A DNA stretch of 64,000 nt from Oscillospiraceae bacterium (GTDB lineage Bacteria; Bacillota; Clostridia; Oscillospirales; Oscillospiraceae). Both the position numbers and the translations under genes were made by a program. The notes under the pieces are model-generated. The model saw only the letters and a list, made by a program, of their open reading frames with translations. It did not search any database and had not been told where the DNA came from. The stretch covers positions 1 to 64,000 of the forward strand of contig CAJTGJ010000017.1 in the NCBI GenBank assembly GCA_910575695.1. Reading direction: 5' to 3'. How positions within the stretch are numbered: the stretch's first letter is position 1; each line of letters begins with the position of its first letter. Shown one piece after another: positions 7,839 through 15,820 of this stretch.

Positions 7839-10247
7839 ATGAACAAATGGACACGGGCGCGATTCCAGCCCAACCTGCCCCTGCGTGAGAGCGGCCGGGT
7901 GACCGCCGGACCCGAGCACGTCGCCCTGACCCGCCAGGCCGCCCGGGAGGGCATGGTGCTGCTGAAAAACGACCACAATCTGCTCCCGCTGGCCCCCGGC
8001 GCCCGGGTGGCCCTGTTCGGCAAGGGCAGTTTCGACTACGTCAAGGGCGGCGGCGGAAGCGGCGACGTCACCACGCCCTATGTCCGCACCGTGTACGACG
8101 GGCTGAAGGAGGCGGGTGTCTCCCTCTGCGAACCGCTGTCGGCCTTCTACCGGGACTACGTGGCGGAGCGCTATGCCGCCGGGGACGCCCCCGGCCTGAT
8201 GGCGGAGCCGGAGCTTCCGGAGGCGCTGGCGGCCCAGGCCAAGGAGGCCGCCGATACGGCCGTCATCGTCATCAGCCGCTTTTCCGGCGAGGGCTGGGAC
8301 CGGGCCCCGGTGCTGTGCATCGAGGAGGACTACCCCTGGCCGGAGGAGCTGGTCATGCCAAAAAAAGCGATGGCCGTCTTCCCCAAGGGGGATTTCTACC
8401 TGACGGGCAGCGAGCGGGCCATGGTGGAGCGGGTGTGCTCTGCCTTTGGCAAGGTGGCGGTGGTGCTCAACGCGGGGGGCGTGGTGGACGTGTCCTGGAT
8501 CCGGGACGACGACCGCGTCGGCGCGGCCCTGCTGGCCTATCAGGGGGGCATGGAGGGGGGAAACGCCGTGGCGGACCTGCTCACCGGCAAGGCCAGCCCC
8601 TGCGGCAAGCTGCCGGACACCTTCGCCCTGGATCTGAGCGATTATCCCTCCACCGAGCACTTCCACGATTCGCCGGATTACGTGGAGTACACCGAGGACA
8701 TTTACGTGGGCTACCGGTATTTTGAGACCATCCCCGGCAAGGCGGAGCGGGTGTGCTATCCCTTTGGCTTCGGCCTGTCCTACACCACCTTTGCCCTGGA
8801 CGTGGCAAGCGCCGGGGAGCGGGACGGGCGGATCCAGGTGGAGGTCCAGGTGGCCAACACCGGGAGCCGCCCCGGGAAAGAGGTGGTGCAGCTCTACGTC
8901 TGCCCGCCCCAGGGCCTGCTGCAAAAGCCCGCCCGCAGCCTGGCGGCGTTCCAAAAGACAACGCTGCTGGCCCCCGGCGGGCGCGAGACGGTAACGCTGT
9001 CCTTCCCGGTGGACCAGATGGCCAGCTTTGACGACCTGGGCAGGATCGCCCCCGCCGCCTGGGTGCTGGAGCGGGGGAGCTACGCACTGTATATGGGCGC
9101 CTCCGTGCGGGACGCTGTGAGGCTGGACTATGTCTACGAGCAGGCCGAAACCCGGGTGGTCAGCCAGCTCAGCGAAAAGCTGGCCCCCTCCCATCTGCCC
9201 CGCCGCCTGCTGGCGGACGGCGGCTATGAGGATCTGCCCGCCGCCCCGGCGGCGGACACGGAGGCTGACGCCCTGGAGCCATTGGAAAGCGGCGCGGCGG
9301 AAGCGGTGGCCCCCGCCCAGCGGGCCCGGGAGCGCTATCCCCTGACCCGGCCCTATGGGGACGCGAAGCCCCTGCTGGATGTGGCGGAGGGGCGGCTGTC
9401 CCTGGACGGGTTCATGGCCCAGCTCAGCGACGGCGATCTGATCCATCTGCTGGGAGGCCAGCCCGACGTGGGCGTGTCCAACACCTTCGGCATCGGGAAT
9501 CTGCCGGAATACGGTGTGCCCAACATCACCACCGCCGACGGCCCCGCCGGACTGCGCATCAAGCCGGAGTGCTGCGTGTACACCACGGCGTGGCCCTGCG
9601 CCACCCTGCTGGCGGCGGCCTGGGACGGGGAGCTGACGGCCCGCGTGGGCGCGGCGGCGGCTGAGGAGGTCAAGGAGAACAATATCTCGGTCTGGCTGGC
9701 CCCGGCGGTGAACATCCACCGCACCCCGCTGTGCGGCCGGAACTTCGAGTATTATTCCGAGGACCCGCTGCTCACCGCGCGGCTGGCGGGGGCCATGGTG
9801 CGGGGCATCCAGTCCCAGAACGTGGCGGCGACGGTGAAGCACTTCGCCTGCAACAACAAGGAGACGAACCGGAAATACAGCGATTCCCGGGTGTCCCAGC
9901 GGGCGCTGCGGGAGATCTACCTGCGGGCCTTCGAGCTGATCGTCCGGGAGGCGGAGCCCTGGGCCATCATGAGCTCCTACAATATCGTCAACGGTCGGCG
10001 GGCGTCCGAGAGCCGGGAACTGCTCACCGATATCCTGCGGGACGAGTGGGGCTACCGGGGCCTGGTGATGTCCGACTGGTGGACCCGGGGCGAACACTAC
10101 AGGGAACTGCTGGCCGGGAATGATTTGAAGATGGCCAACGGCTATCCCGAGCGGGTCCGGCAGGCAATGGACCGGGGCCTGGTCACCCGGGGCAGCTTGG
10201 AGGCCTGCGCCCGGCGGGTGCTTGAGCTGATTTTGAAGATCGACTGA
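7839..10247 (+). CDS. Glycoside hydrolase family 3 beta-glucosidase, domain-permuted
   Basis: About 802 residues in reversed domain order for GH3. The alpha/beta sandwich domain comes first (REGMVLLKNDHNLLPL at about residue 45, then GSGDVTTPY), followed by an FnIII-like domain (about 330-430) and a linker. The catalytic TIM barrel is at the C-terminal end (TADGPAGLR, VKHFACNNKE). The nucleophile is the Asp of GLVMSDWW near the end. Permuted GH3 enzymes of this layout are known from ruminal and gut Clostridia and act on beta-glucosides. No signal peptide, so it is cytosolic. The ATG at 7839 is seven bases after AAAGGAG; an ATG at 7833 is too close to it. Likely substrates are imported glycosides, possibly plant glucosides. 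Confidence 0.9.
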   Translation: MNKWTRARFQPNLPLRESGRVTAGPEHVALTRQAAREGMVLLKNDHNLLPLAPGARVALFGKGSFDYVKGGGGSGDVTTPYVRTVYDGLKEAGVSLCEPLSAFYRDYVAERYAAGDAPGLMAEPELPEALAAQAKEAADTAVIVISRFSGEGWDRAPVLCIEEDYPWPEELVMPKKAMAVFPKGDFYLTGSERAMVERVCSAFGKVAVVLNAGGVVDVSWIRDDDRVGAALLAYQGGMEGGNAVADLLTGKASPCGKLPDTFALDLSDYPSTEHFHDSPDYVEYTEDIYVGYRYFETIPGKAERVCYPFGFGLSYTTFALDVASAGERDGRIQVEVQVANTGSRPGKEVVQLYVCPPQGLLQKPARSLAAFQKTTLLAPGGRETVTLSFPVDQMASFDDLGRIAPAAWVLERGSYALYMGASVRDAVRLDYVYEQAETRVVSQLSEKLAPSHLPRRLLADGGYEDLPAAPAADTEADALEPLESGAAEAVAPAQRARERYPLTRPYGDAKPLLDVAEGRLSLDGFMAQLSDGDLIHLLGGQPDVGVSNTFGIGNLPEYGVPNITTADGPAGLRIKPECCVYTTAWPCATLLAAAWDGELTARVGAAAAEEVKENNISVWLAPAVNIHRTPLCGRNFEYYSEDPLLTARLAGAMVRGIQSQNVAATVKHFACNNKETNRKYSDSRVSQRALREIYLRAFELIVREAEPWAIMSSYNIVNGRRASESRELLTDILRDEWGYRGLVMSDWWTRGEHYRELLAGNDLKMANGYPERVRQAMDRGLVTRGSLEACARRVLELILKID

Positions 10248-10313
10248 CGGGCTGTAAAAACGGGCGGCGGCAATGCCCTGCGCGCTGTATGCTGTCAAAC
10301 CCGGTTTCAAACC

Positions 10314-10342
10314 CGCAGGGGCGCACAATGTGCGCCCCTGCG
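10314..10342 (+). terminator. Hairpin after the GH3 gene
   Basis: A 13-bp perfect stem CGCAGGGGCGCAC / GTGCGCCCCTGCG with a 3-base loop, followed by a weakly T-rich stretch. A related GGGGCGC hairpin recurs at 11157-11196, so it may also be a small dispersed repeat. Confidence 0.6.
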
Positions 10343-10388
10343 TCGGTTCTTCCTCAAAAATTGATTCCCGCGTCCCGGCACATTCCTA

Positions 10389-10417
10389 TTGACACGGGGC
10401 TTTTTTTTCGGTACAAT
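10389..10417 (+). promoter_or_regulatory. Promoter of the ECF S-component gene
   Basis: TTGACA (10389-10394) and TACAAT (10412-10417) with a 17-base spacer. The start codon is 165 bases downstream, which leaves a long leader. Confidence 0.75.
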
Positions 10418-10423
10418 ATAAGC

Positions 10424-10550
10424 AATTACAGCCCGCATGAAGCCGGCCCGAAGCGCTGAAGCGCTTCCCATTCCTTTGCTCCATTCTCGCGTTCTAAGTA
10501 TGCCATGAAGGTATGCGCCCTCTCTGAGAGACGGCACATACCTTTTTTGC
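10424..10550 (+). promoter_or_regulatory. Structured leader with intrinsic terminator before the S-component gene (class unknown)
   Basis: The leader contains a perfect GAAGCGC-TGAA-GCGCTTC hairpin in its first part. At 10508-10548 there is a full intrinsic terminator: AAGGTATG / CATACCTT with an inner CTCT/AGAG helix, ending in six T. The terminator lies 33 bases before the start codon, so expression must need read-through. That is the normal layout of a transcription-attenuating riboswitch, and S-component genes are frequent targets of vitamin riboswitches. I do not recognise the TPP, FMN, cobalamin, THF or preQ1 consensus in it. Confidence 0.55.
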
Positions 10551-10581
10551 GCTCAAAAAATCGGAGTCGGGAGGCTTATCT

Positions 10582-11133
10582 ATGTCAACTGTAAAAAAGA
10601 TCTGTATCTGTTCCTTCTGCGCGGCCATGTGCTATGTGCTGCCCCTGATCTTCCATGCCCTGGCCCTGGGCTGGACCTTCAGCCCCATGCACCTGCCCGT
10701 CCTGCTGTGCGGGCTGCTGTGCGGCTGGCCCTACGGCCTGTTCTGCGGCCTGGCCGGACCGGTGCTGTCCTGCGTGCTGTCCGGGATGCCCGGACCGGTC
10801 CAGCTGGTGTCCATGGTGCCGGAGCTGTGCGTCTACGGCCTGGTGACAGGGCTTGGGGCGCGGTGGGTCTACACCGGAAAGACCGTGGCCGACCTGTACT
10901 GCTCTCTTGTGCCCGCCATGATTTTGGGCCGGATCACGGGAGGCGTGGTCCAGGCCGTGTTCTTCCTGTCCACCGCCCGGAGCTACACCCTGGCCATGTG
11001 GGCCGGCAGCTATGTGGTGGGGACGCTGCCCGGCGCGGTGCTCCAGCTGGTTTTGCTGCCCGCCCTGGTGTGGGGGCTGGGCCGCGCCCGGCTGATCCCG
11101 GCGCGGTATCCCAGGCAGGCCGCGCTGTGCTGA
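10582..11133 (+). CDS. ECF transporter S component (substrate-binding membrane subunit)
   Basis: About 183 residues with five to six hydrophobic segments and no soluble domain. The pattern ending in SPMHLPVLLCGLLCGWPYGL, then GPVLSCVLSGMP and ELCVYGLVTGLGAR, fits PF12822-type S components of energy-coupling-factor vitamin importers. It would capture a small vitamin-like substrate and dock on a shared EcfA-EcfA'-EcfT module encoded elsewhere. The substrate cannot be stated. The RBS GGGAGG is seven bases before the ATG. It is a single-gene unit: attenuated leader before it, terminator after it. Confidence 0.8.
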   Translation: MSTVKKICICSFCAAMCYVLPLIFHALALGWTFSPMHLPVLLCGLLCGWPYGLFCGLAGPVLSCVLSGMPGPVQLVSMVPELCVYGLVTGLGARWVYTGKTVADLYCSLVPAMILGRITGGVVQAVFFLSTARSYTLAMWAGSYVVGTLPGAVLQLVLLPALVWGLGRARLIPARYPRQAALC

Positions 11134-11156
11134 ACCGGAAACAGATCCCGGCATTG

Positions 11157-11196
11157 ACCAGTCAGGGGCGCGCGCCATGTGCCCCTGACTGGTTTT
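11157..11196 (+). terminator. Intrinsic terminator after the S-component gene
   Basis: Stem ACCAGTCAGGGGC / GCCCCTGACTGGT of 13 bp with an 11-base loop, followed by TTTTCGTC. Confidence 0.75.
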
Positions 11197-11235
11197 CGTC
11201 AAAAGGCCGTTCCTGTGAAGCCGGTGAATTTTCTG

Positions 11236-11264
11236 TAGACAGGGCCTTCGATTTGGCGTAAAAT
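11236..11264 (+). promoter_or_regulatory. Predicted promoter of the DUF3842 gene
   Basis: TAGACA (11236-11241) and TAAAAT (11259-11264) with a 17-base spacer, 34 bases before the start codon. Confidence 0.6.
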
Positions 11265-11297
11265 GATAAAATCAAAATGTTCAGCGGAGGGATTGCC

Positions 11298-11717
11298 ATG
11301 AACCAGCCCAACATCCTGATCATTGACGCCCAGGGCGGCGGGATCGGGCGGCAGCTGGTAGCCGCCGTCCGGCAGGAGCTGCCTCAGGCCCGCATCACGG
11401 CGGTGGGCGCCAACGGCGCCGCCACAGCGGCCATGCTCAAGGCGGGGGCGGACCAGGGCGCTACAGGGGAAAACGCCGTGGCGGTGGCCTGCCGGAAAAC
11501 CGACGTCATTCTCGGCCCCATCGGCATCGTAATCGCGGATTCCATGCTGGGGGAGATCACCCCCCGGATGGCCGCGGCGGTGGCCCAGAGCGGCGCCAAG
11601 CGCATCCTGATCCCCTTTGACCACTGCGACAACATCATTGTGGGCGTGGCCGGGGGCGGGCTGAAGGCCCGGATACGGGAGGCCGCGGCCGTTCTGGCGG
11701 AGATGCTGGGGCAGTGA
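11298..11717 (+). CDS. DUF3842 family protein
   Basis: 139 residues, soluble. The N-terminus ILIIDAQGGGIGRQLV is a Rossmann-like glycine-rich nucleotide-binding signature and is typical of DUF3842. The middle contains GPIGIVIADSMLGEITP and the C-terminal half AKRILIPFDHCDNIIVGV. No function is established for the family that I know of. The ATG at 11298 follows CGGAGGG; an ATG at 11277 lies upstream of the ribosome binding site and is unlikely. It is convergent with the Na/Pi symporter gene and has its own promoter. Confidence 0.8.
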   Translation: MNQPNILIIDAQGGGIGRQLVAAVRQELPQARITAVGANGAATAAMLKAGADQGATGENAVAVACRKTDVILGPIGIVIADSMLGEITPRMAAAVAQSGAKRILIPFDHCDNIIVGVAGGGLKARIREAAAVLAEMLGQ

Positions 11718-11747
11718 CGGGGCGGGGCGGCCTTCTCCTCCCGCCCG

Positions 11748-13493
11748 TCAGGGCAGGGCGTACCGGCGGGTATACTCCCGATAGCGGGACTGGAATTCCT
11801 CGCTGCCGTCCCGGATATCCCGCAGGGATTGGTGCAGGTTCAGGTTGTCATGGACGGCATCCATCACGCACCCGGCAATGTTGGAACAGTGGTCCGCGGT
11901 GCGCCCCAGATTGGTGAGCAGGTCCAGCCACGCGAAGCCCGCGTCAATGGAGCAGCCGCCCTTTTGCAGGCGCAGGATGTGGCGGGTGCGCATCTGCTCC
12001 TTCAGCCGGTCAATGACCTGCTCCAACGGCTCCACCTTGGCGGCGGCGTCCAGGTCGTTCCGGAGGAAGGCGGCCAGGGCCAGCTCCACAATGTCGTGGA
12101 CCGCCCCGGAGATCACGGCCAGCTCCTCTGCCGCCGCGTCGGTGAGCCGCAGGTCCTTTTCCCGCAGCTCCTCTGCGGATTCCACCAGATTGACCGCGTG
12201 GTCCGCGATCCGCTCGAAATCGCCGATCATCTTCAGCAGCTTCGCCGCCTCCCGGCTGTCCGGCTCGCTGATCTGCCGCGTGCTCAGATTGACAAGATAT
12301 GTGCCCAGAATGTCCTCGAAATAGTCGGTTTTTGCCTCCTTTTCCCGGATGTCGGCGGCAGTTTCCGCAGAATAGCCGCGCAGCGTTTCCAGCGCCCCGA
12401 TCAAGGCCAGCGCCGCTGTCTCAGCCATGTCGGCGGCTACGTTGTGGCACCGCTCCAGGGCGATGGAGGGGGTGGCGAACAGGCGCTCGTCCAGCTCGGA
12501 AAACAGCTCGGGCTGTTTCGTGTCCGGGACGAGGGCGGTGACAAGCCGCTCCAGGAAGCCGGACAGCGGCAGCATCAGCATGGTGCACAGAAGGTTAAAT
12601 ATGGAGTGGGCGGCGGCAATGCCCGGAAGGGAGGCCGGTTCGTCCAGCAGGGCCGGACGCAGCAGCGCCCGGAGCAGGCAGAACACCGCCAGCCACACCG
12701 CCGTTCCAATGGTATTGAAGGCCAGATGGACCATGGCGGCGCGTTTGGCGTTTTTGTTTGCCCCCACTGAGGAGAGCATCGCCGTCACACAGGTGCCGAT
12801 GTTCTGCCCCATGATGATGGGGACCGCCGCGCCGTAGGACACCTGACCGGTGACCGCCAGCGCCTGCAAAATGCCCACTGAGGCGGAGCTGGATTGGATG
12901 ACCGCCGTCAGGACGGCCCCGGCCAGCACGCCCAGCACCGGGTTTTTGAACAGGATGAACATCTGCTGGAAGGCGGGGACGTCCCGCAGGCCGGATACGG
13001 CGCCGGACATGGCCTCCATGCCGTACATCAGGGTGGCGAAGCCCAGCAGGATCATCCCTGTGTCCTTTTTTCTCGCGTCCTTGACAAACATATAGAGGAT
13101 GATCCCGACAAAGGCCAGCACCGGTGTGAAGGAGGAGGGCTTCAACAGCCGGATCAGCAGGTTGCCGCTGTCGATCCCCGCGAGGCTCAGCAGCCATGCC
13201 GTGACGGTGGTGCCGATGTTGGCCCCCATGATCACGTTGATGGCCTGCTTCAGGGTCATCAGGCCGGAATTGACGAAGCCAACCACCATCACCGTGGTGG
13301 CGGAGGAGCTTTGGATGACCGCGGTGACGCCCAGTCCCGTCAGCAGTCCGGCCAGCTTTCCGGCGGTCAGCTTTTCCAGCAGGACGCGGAGCCGTCCTCC
13401 TGCCCGGCGCTCCAGGGCCTGCCCCATGACGCCCATGCCGAACAGGAACAGGCTCAGGCCGCCCAGCAGGGTGAGTGCGCTAAAAATGTCCAT
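11748..13493 (-). CDS. Na/Pi cotransporter family protein with PhoU-like domain
   Basis: 581 residues. The first about 310 form the duplicated Na/Pi-cotransporter fold: two QSSSA(T/S) motifs (VIQSSSATTVMVVGF near residue 62 and VIQSSSASVGILQAL near 200) and several membrane helices. Residues about 340-560 are a PhoU-like helical domain (LLKMIGDFERIADHAVNLVE and a second copy with NLGRTADHCSNIAG). This arrangement is the bacterial NptA/YjbB type, which moves phosphate with sodium; direction is debated. GGAGG lies 13 bases before the ATG. It is monocistronic. Confidence 0.93.
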   Translation of the reverse strand: MDIFSALTLLGGLSLFLFGMGVMGQALERRAGGRLRVLLEKLTAGKLAGLLTGLGVTAVIQSSSATTVMVVGFVNSGLMTLKQAINVIMGANIGTTVTAWLLSLAGIDSGNLLIRLLKPSSFTPVLAFVGIILYMFVKDARKKDTGMILLGFATLMYGMEAMSGAVSGLRDVPAFQQMFILFKNPVLGVLAGAVLTAVIQSSSASVGILQALAVTGQVSYGAAVPIIMGQNIGTCVTAMLSSVGANKNAKRAAMVHLAFNTIGTAVWLAVFCLLRALLRPALLDEPASLPGIAAAHSIFNLLCTMLMLPLSGFLERLVTALVPDTKQPELFSELDERLFATPSIALERCHNVAADMAETAALALIGALETLRGYSAETAADIREKEAKTDYFEDILGTYLVNLSTRQISEPDSREAAKLLKMIGDFERIADHAVNLVESAEELREKDLRLTDAAAEELAVISGAVHDIVELALAAFLRNDLDAAAKVEPLEQVIDRLKEQMRTRHILRLQKGGCSIDAGFAWLDLLTNLGRTADHCSNIAGCVMDAVHDNLNLHQSLRDIRDGSEEFQSRYREYTRRYALP

Positions 13494-13589
13494 GAGATCG
13501 ATGCCTCCTTTTAACTATGAACTCCACAGCCAAGGCAAAGCCCGTTTTTGGGCCGGCGGATTCTAAATGCCCTGACCATAGCTTGACCC

Positions 13590-13619
13590 ACTCTAGCATG
13601 AAAATGTAATGTCTGTCAA
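13590..13619 (-). promoter_or_regulatory. Possible promoter of the Na/Pi symporter gene
   Basis: Minus-strand TTGACA (13614-13619) and TAGAGT (13590-13595) preceded by TG, with an 18-base spacer. The -10 box is weak. Confidence 0.4.
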
Positions 13620-13752
13620 TGCTGTAAAAAATCTATGTAATATCCGTGCAAAACCGGGGGCAGAACGGTCCGCCGGTTGTAGGCATAGACACATTTGCGG
13701 AAGCAGGTGTTCCAAAAGAGGCTGTACAGGGTTTTTGGGGGGACAAAAACGC

Positions 13753-13784
13753 AAAGAACCGGGGCTTACGCCCCGGTTCTTTTT
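13753..13784. terminator. Bidirectional terminator hairpin between symporter and acetyltransferase genes
   Basis: AAAGAACCGGGGC / GCCCCGGTTCTTT, a 13-bp stem with a TTAC loop, followed by TT then GAAGG on plus and by TTTGCGTTTTT on minus. It most likely ends the acetyltransferase transcript. The 13494-13909 interval otherwise holds the symporter promoter and one very small ORF. A start-less open frame at about 13628-13786 reads VGIDTFAEAGVPKEAVQGFW and looks faintly protein-like. Confidence 0.65.
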
Positions 13785-13801
13785 GAAGGATGGAGGATAG
13801 A

Positions 13802-13873
13802 ATGAAAAAGAATGAATACCTCTTGCTTGCAGATATCAGGATACTGGAGAATCGTTACAAAAGTCTGCACTGA
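13802..13873 (+). CDS. Possible 23-codon small protein
   Basis: An ATG preceded by GGAGGATAGA opens a 23-codon frame that starts MKKNEYLLLAD and ends ENRYKSLH. The ribosome binding site is better placed than chance would often give, and the frame starts 17 bases after a terminator hairpin. The composition is low in GC compared with the neighbours. No match to a known small protein is recognised. It may be a real small protein, a gene remnant or an accident. Confidence 0.25.
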   Translation: MKKNEYLLLADIRILENRYKSLH

Positions 13874-13909
13874 AGTGTTACAAAAGCATTAAATTTTTTC
13901 GAGGGCCCG

Positions 13910-14521
13910 TCAGTCCGGCGCGTCGATCTTCCGGTCCTTGAAGTAATACACCCGGTCGCGCTCGCCCACCGGGCGCAGGACCCGGCAGGGATTGCCCACC
14001 GCCACCACGTCGGAGGGCAGGTCCCTGGTCACCACGCTGCCCGCGCCCACCACCACATTGTCGCCGATGGTGACGCCGGGCATGACGATGGCCCCCGCGC
14101 CCAGCCAGCAGTTGCGGCCGATGCGCACCGGCATATTGAACTGGAGCCCCCGCTCCCGCAGCTCGGGCAGGATGGGGTGGCCCGCCGTGGCGATGGTGAC
14201 GTTGGGGCCCAGCATGGTATAGTCCCCTATGTAGATGTGGGTATCGTCCACCAGGGTCAGGCTGAAGTTGGCGTAGACGTATTTGCCGAAATGGACGTGC
14301 CCGCCGCCGAAGTTGGAGTGGAGGGGCGGCTCGATGTAGCAGCCCTCCCCGATCTCGGCGAACATCTCCTTCAGCATGGCCTGCCGCTTTTCCTGCTCCA
14401 GGGGGCGGGTCTGATTGAAGTCGTAAAGCCGCTCCAGCCGCCGGAGCTGGTCCTCCATGATCTCGCTGTCGTTGGGAAAATAGATTTCACCGGTATGCAG
14501 CCGGTCCTTCATCGTGCTCAT
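13910..14521 (-). CDS. maa: Maltose O-acetyltransferase-like sugar acetyltransferase
   Basis: 203 residues of left-handed beta-helix acetyltransferase. The N-terminal Maa/NodL cap is MKDRLHTGEIYFPND with ERLYDFNQTRP. The hexapeptide core has the expected signatures IEPPLHSNFGGGHVHFGKY, LTLVDDTHIYIGDYTMLGPN and TAGHP with the catalytic His, ending in GAGSVVTRDLPSDVVAVGNP. These enzymes transfer acetyl from acetyl-CoA to sugars. The ATG at 14521 has GGAAGGAG eight bases upstream; an upstream extension of the frame to 14863 is not supported. It is monocistronic. Confidence 0.9.
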   Translation of the reverse strand: MSTMKDRLHTGEIYFPNDSEIMEDQLRRLERLYDFNQTRPLEQEKRQAMLKEMFAEIGEGCYIEPPLHSNFGGGHVHFGKYVYANFSLTLVDDTHIYIGDYTMLGPNVTIATAGHPILPELRERGLQFNMPVRIGRNCWLGAGAIVMPGVTIGDNVVVGAGSVVTRDLPSDVVAVGNPCRVLRPVGERDRVYYFKDRKIDAPD

Positions 14522-14654
14522 GCCGTATGCTCCTTCCATATCGTTCTGTCTTTTTAACGTATAGCATAATGTATCGGCACAGGGTTTGTCAACCGGCGGC
14601 GCGGCCTGCCGCCCCGTTTTCTGCCGGGGGGCAGCTGCCCCGCCTTGCCCCAGC

Positions 14655-15260
14655 CTATTCCAACGCCATTTCCGCCCGGAGGGAGGCGTCGCGGAAGGTG
14701 GATTTCGGAATGCCGCAGGCCGCCGCCGCCGCCCGCAGGGTGATCTGGCCCCCGCGCCACGCCCGCCGCAGCCCCTCAAAATTGTCCGGCAGATCCCGGC
14801 GGGGCGCCCCGAACCGCACGCCGCTGGCCTTGGCCGCCGCGATGCCCTCCGCCTGCCGCTCACGGATGTTTTCCCGCTCCGTCTGGGCCACGTAGCTGAG
14901 CAGCTGGAGCACGATGTCGGCGATCAGCGTCCCGGTCAGGTCCCGGCCCTGCCGCGTGTCCAGCAGAGGCATATCCAGCACCACAATGGCCGCTTTCTGC
15001 TTTTTCGTAATGGCGCCCCACTGCTCCAGGATCTCATTGTAATTCCGGCCCAGGCGGTCGATGCTCTTGACCACCAGCACATCCCCCGGCTGGAGCGCCT
15101 TCACCAGGCGCTGGTAGCGGGGGCGGTGGAAATCCTTTCCCGAAATCTTCTCCACGATGATGTTTTCCTGCGCGACGCCAAATTTCTGCATGGCGGCAAG
15201 CTGACGCGCTTCGTTCTGCTCCTGGGTGGATACCCGTACGTAACCATATGTCTGATCCAT
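14655..15260 (-). CDS. Small serine recombinase (resolvase/invertase type)
   Basis: 201 residues. The N-terminal catalytic domain starts YGYVRVSTQEQNEARQ with the nucleophilic Ser, then KISGKDFHRPRYQRL, and the LVVKSIDRLGRNYNEIL signature. A short C-terminal HTH region (LRAAAAACGIPKSTFRDA) binds the site. It is a resolvase/invertase-sized enzyme, not a large phage integrase. No transposase, cargo or inverted repeat is seen next to it. Such orphan resolvases in Clostridia may act on a local res or inversion site. Confidence 0.88.
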   Translation of the reverse strand: MDQTYGYVRVSTQEQNEARQLAAMQKFGVAQENIIVEKISGKDFHRPRYQRLVKALQPGDVLVVKSIDRLGRNYNEILEQWGAITKKQKAAIVVLDMPLLDTRQGRDLTGTLIADIVLQLLSYVAQTERENIRERQAEGIAAAKASGVRFGAPRRDLPDNFEGLRRAWRGGQITLRAAAAACGIPKSTFRDASLRAEMALE

Positions 15261-15403
15261 ATGCCGGCCCCTTTCTTTTTCTGTATTTGGGTCAAGTTAT
15301 CTTACCAGAATCAGCCATTTGCCGCGATACGCCGTTGAGCATCCGCGTTTGGGCATCTTATGGGGAGATGGTGAAAGCGCTCCGCCGCGATGGGCGCAAA
15401 AAA

Positions 15404-15440
15404 CCAGCTCCATCCGCGGCGGATGGAGCTGGGCTTTTTT
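15404..15440. terminator. Bidirectional intrinsic terminator
   Basis: CCAGCTCCATCC / GGATGGAGCTGG, a 12-bp stem with a GCGGC loop. T runs follow on both strands (six T on plus after two bases, six T directly on minus). On minus it ends the HTH/membrane-protein operon. Confidence 0.85.
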
Positions 15441-15466
15441 CGTATATGGCGCCGGGCCCGGCCCCG

Positions 15467-15808
15467 TCAGGACAGGCCGGGCAGGAAAACACACAGCACG
15501 CACAAAATGATCCCGGCGGCCAGACAGGCGAGGCCTGTGCCGGTGTTGCGCTTGCACCGTTCCATGAACCGGGTCTGCTCCGCCGACCGGGACAGGATGG
15601 GGTATTTCTTGTGCACCACCAGATAGAACAGGATCCCGGAGCCGCTGCCCCCCGAAGCGGGAAACGGCCCCCGTATCCTGGGGCGCTTCAGCCCCCGGCG
15701 CTTTGCGTCCGCCTGCACCAGCAGGCAGAGCTGGTACGCGGTGAACAGTCCGCCCACGGCGGCGGCGGCCGCGCCGATGACAGCGGCCGCGATGTAAACA
15801 GGTCCCAT
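15467..15808 (-). CDS. Small membrane protein of unknown function
   Basis: 113 residues with two hydrophobic stretches, one at the N-terminus (VYIAAAVIGAAAAAVGGLF) and one at the C-terminus (LACLAAGIILCVLCVFL). Between them is a basic cytosolic segment (ADAKRRGLKRPRIRG) and a short extra hydrophobic patch. The RBS GAGGGGGG is six bases upstream of the ATG. It follows the HTH gene by 12 bases, so the two are one operon. I do not recognise a family; a target or partner of the HTH regulator is a reasonable guess. Confidence 0.6.
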   Translation of the reverse strand: MGPVYIAAAVIGAAAAAVGGLFTAYQLCLLVQADAKRRGLKRPRIRGPFPASGGSGSGILFYLVVHKKYPILSRSAEQTRFMERCKRNTGTGLACLAAGIILCVLCVFLPGLS

Positions 15809-15820
15809 AGACGCCCCCCC

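Noticed and set aside
7710-10328. An 872-codon minus-strand frame across the GH3 gene
   Set aside because: Same shadow effect; the plus strand carries full GH3 motifs and a good ribosome binding site.
10314-10342. GC-rich hairpin after GH3 considered as an attachment site or REP element
   Set aside because: Only one related copy (11157-11196) was found in the window and no flanking repeats; the simplest reading is a terminator-type hairpin.
13628-13786. Start-less frame with VGIDTFAEAGVPKEAVQGFW
   Set aside because: It has no start codon with ribosome binding site and runs into the terminator hairpin; may be a remnant but cannot be supported.
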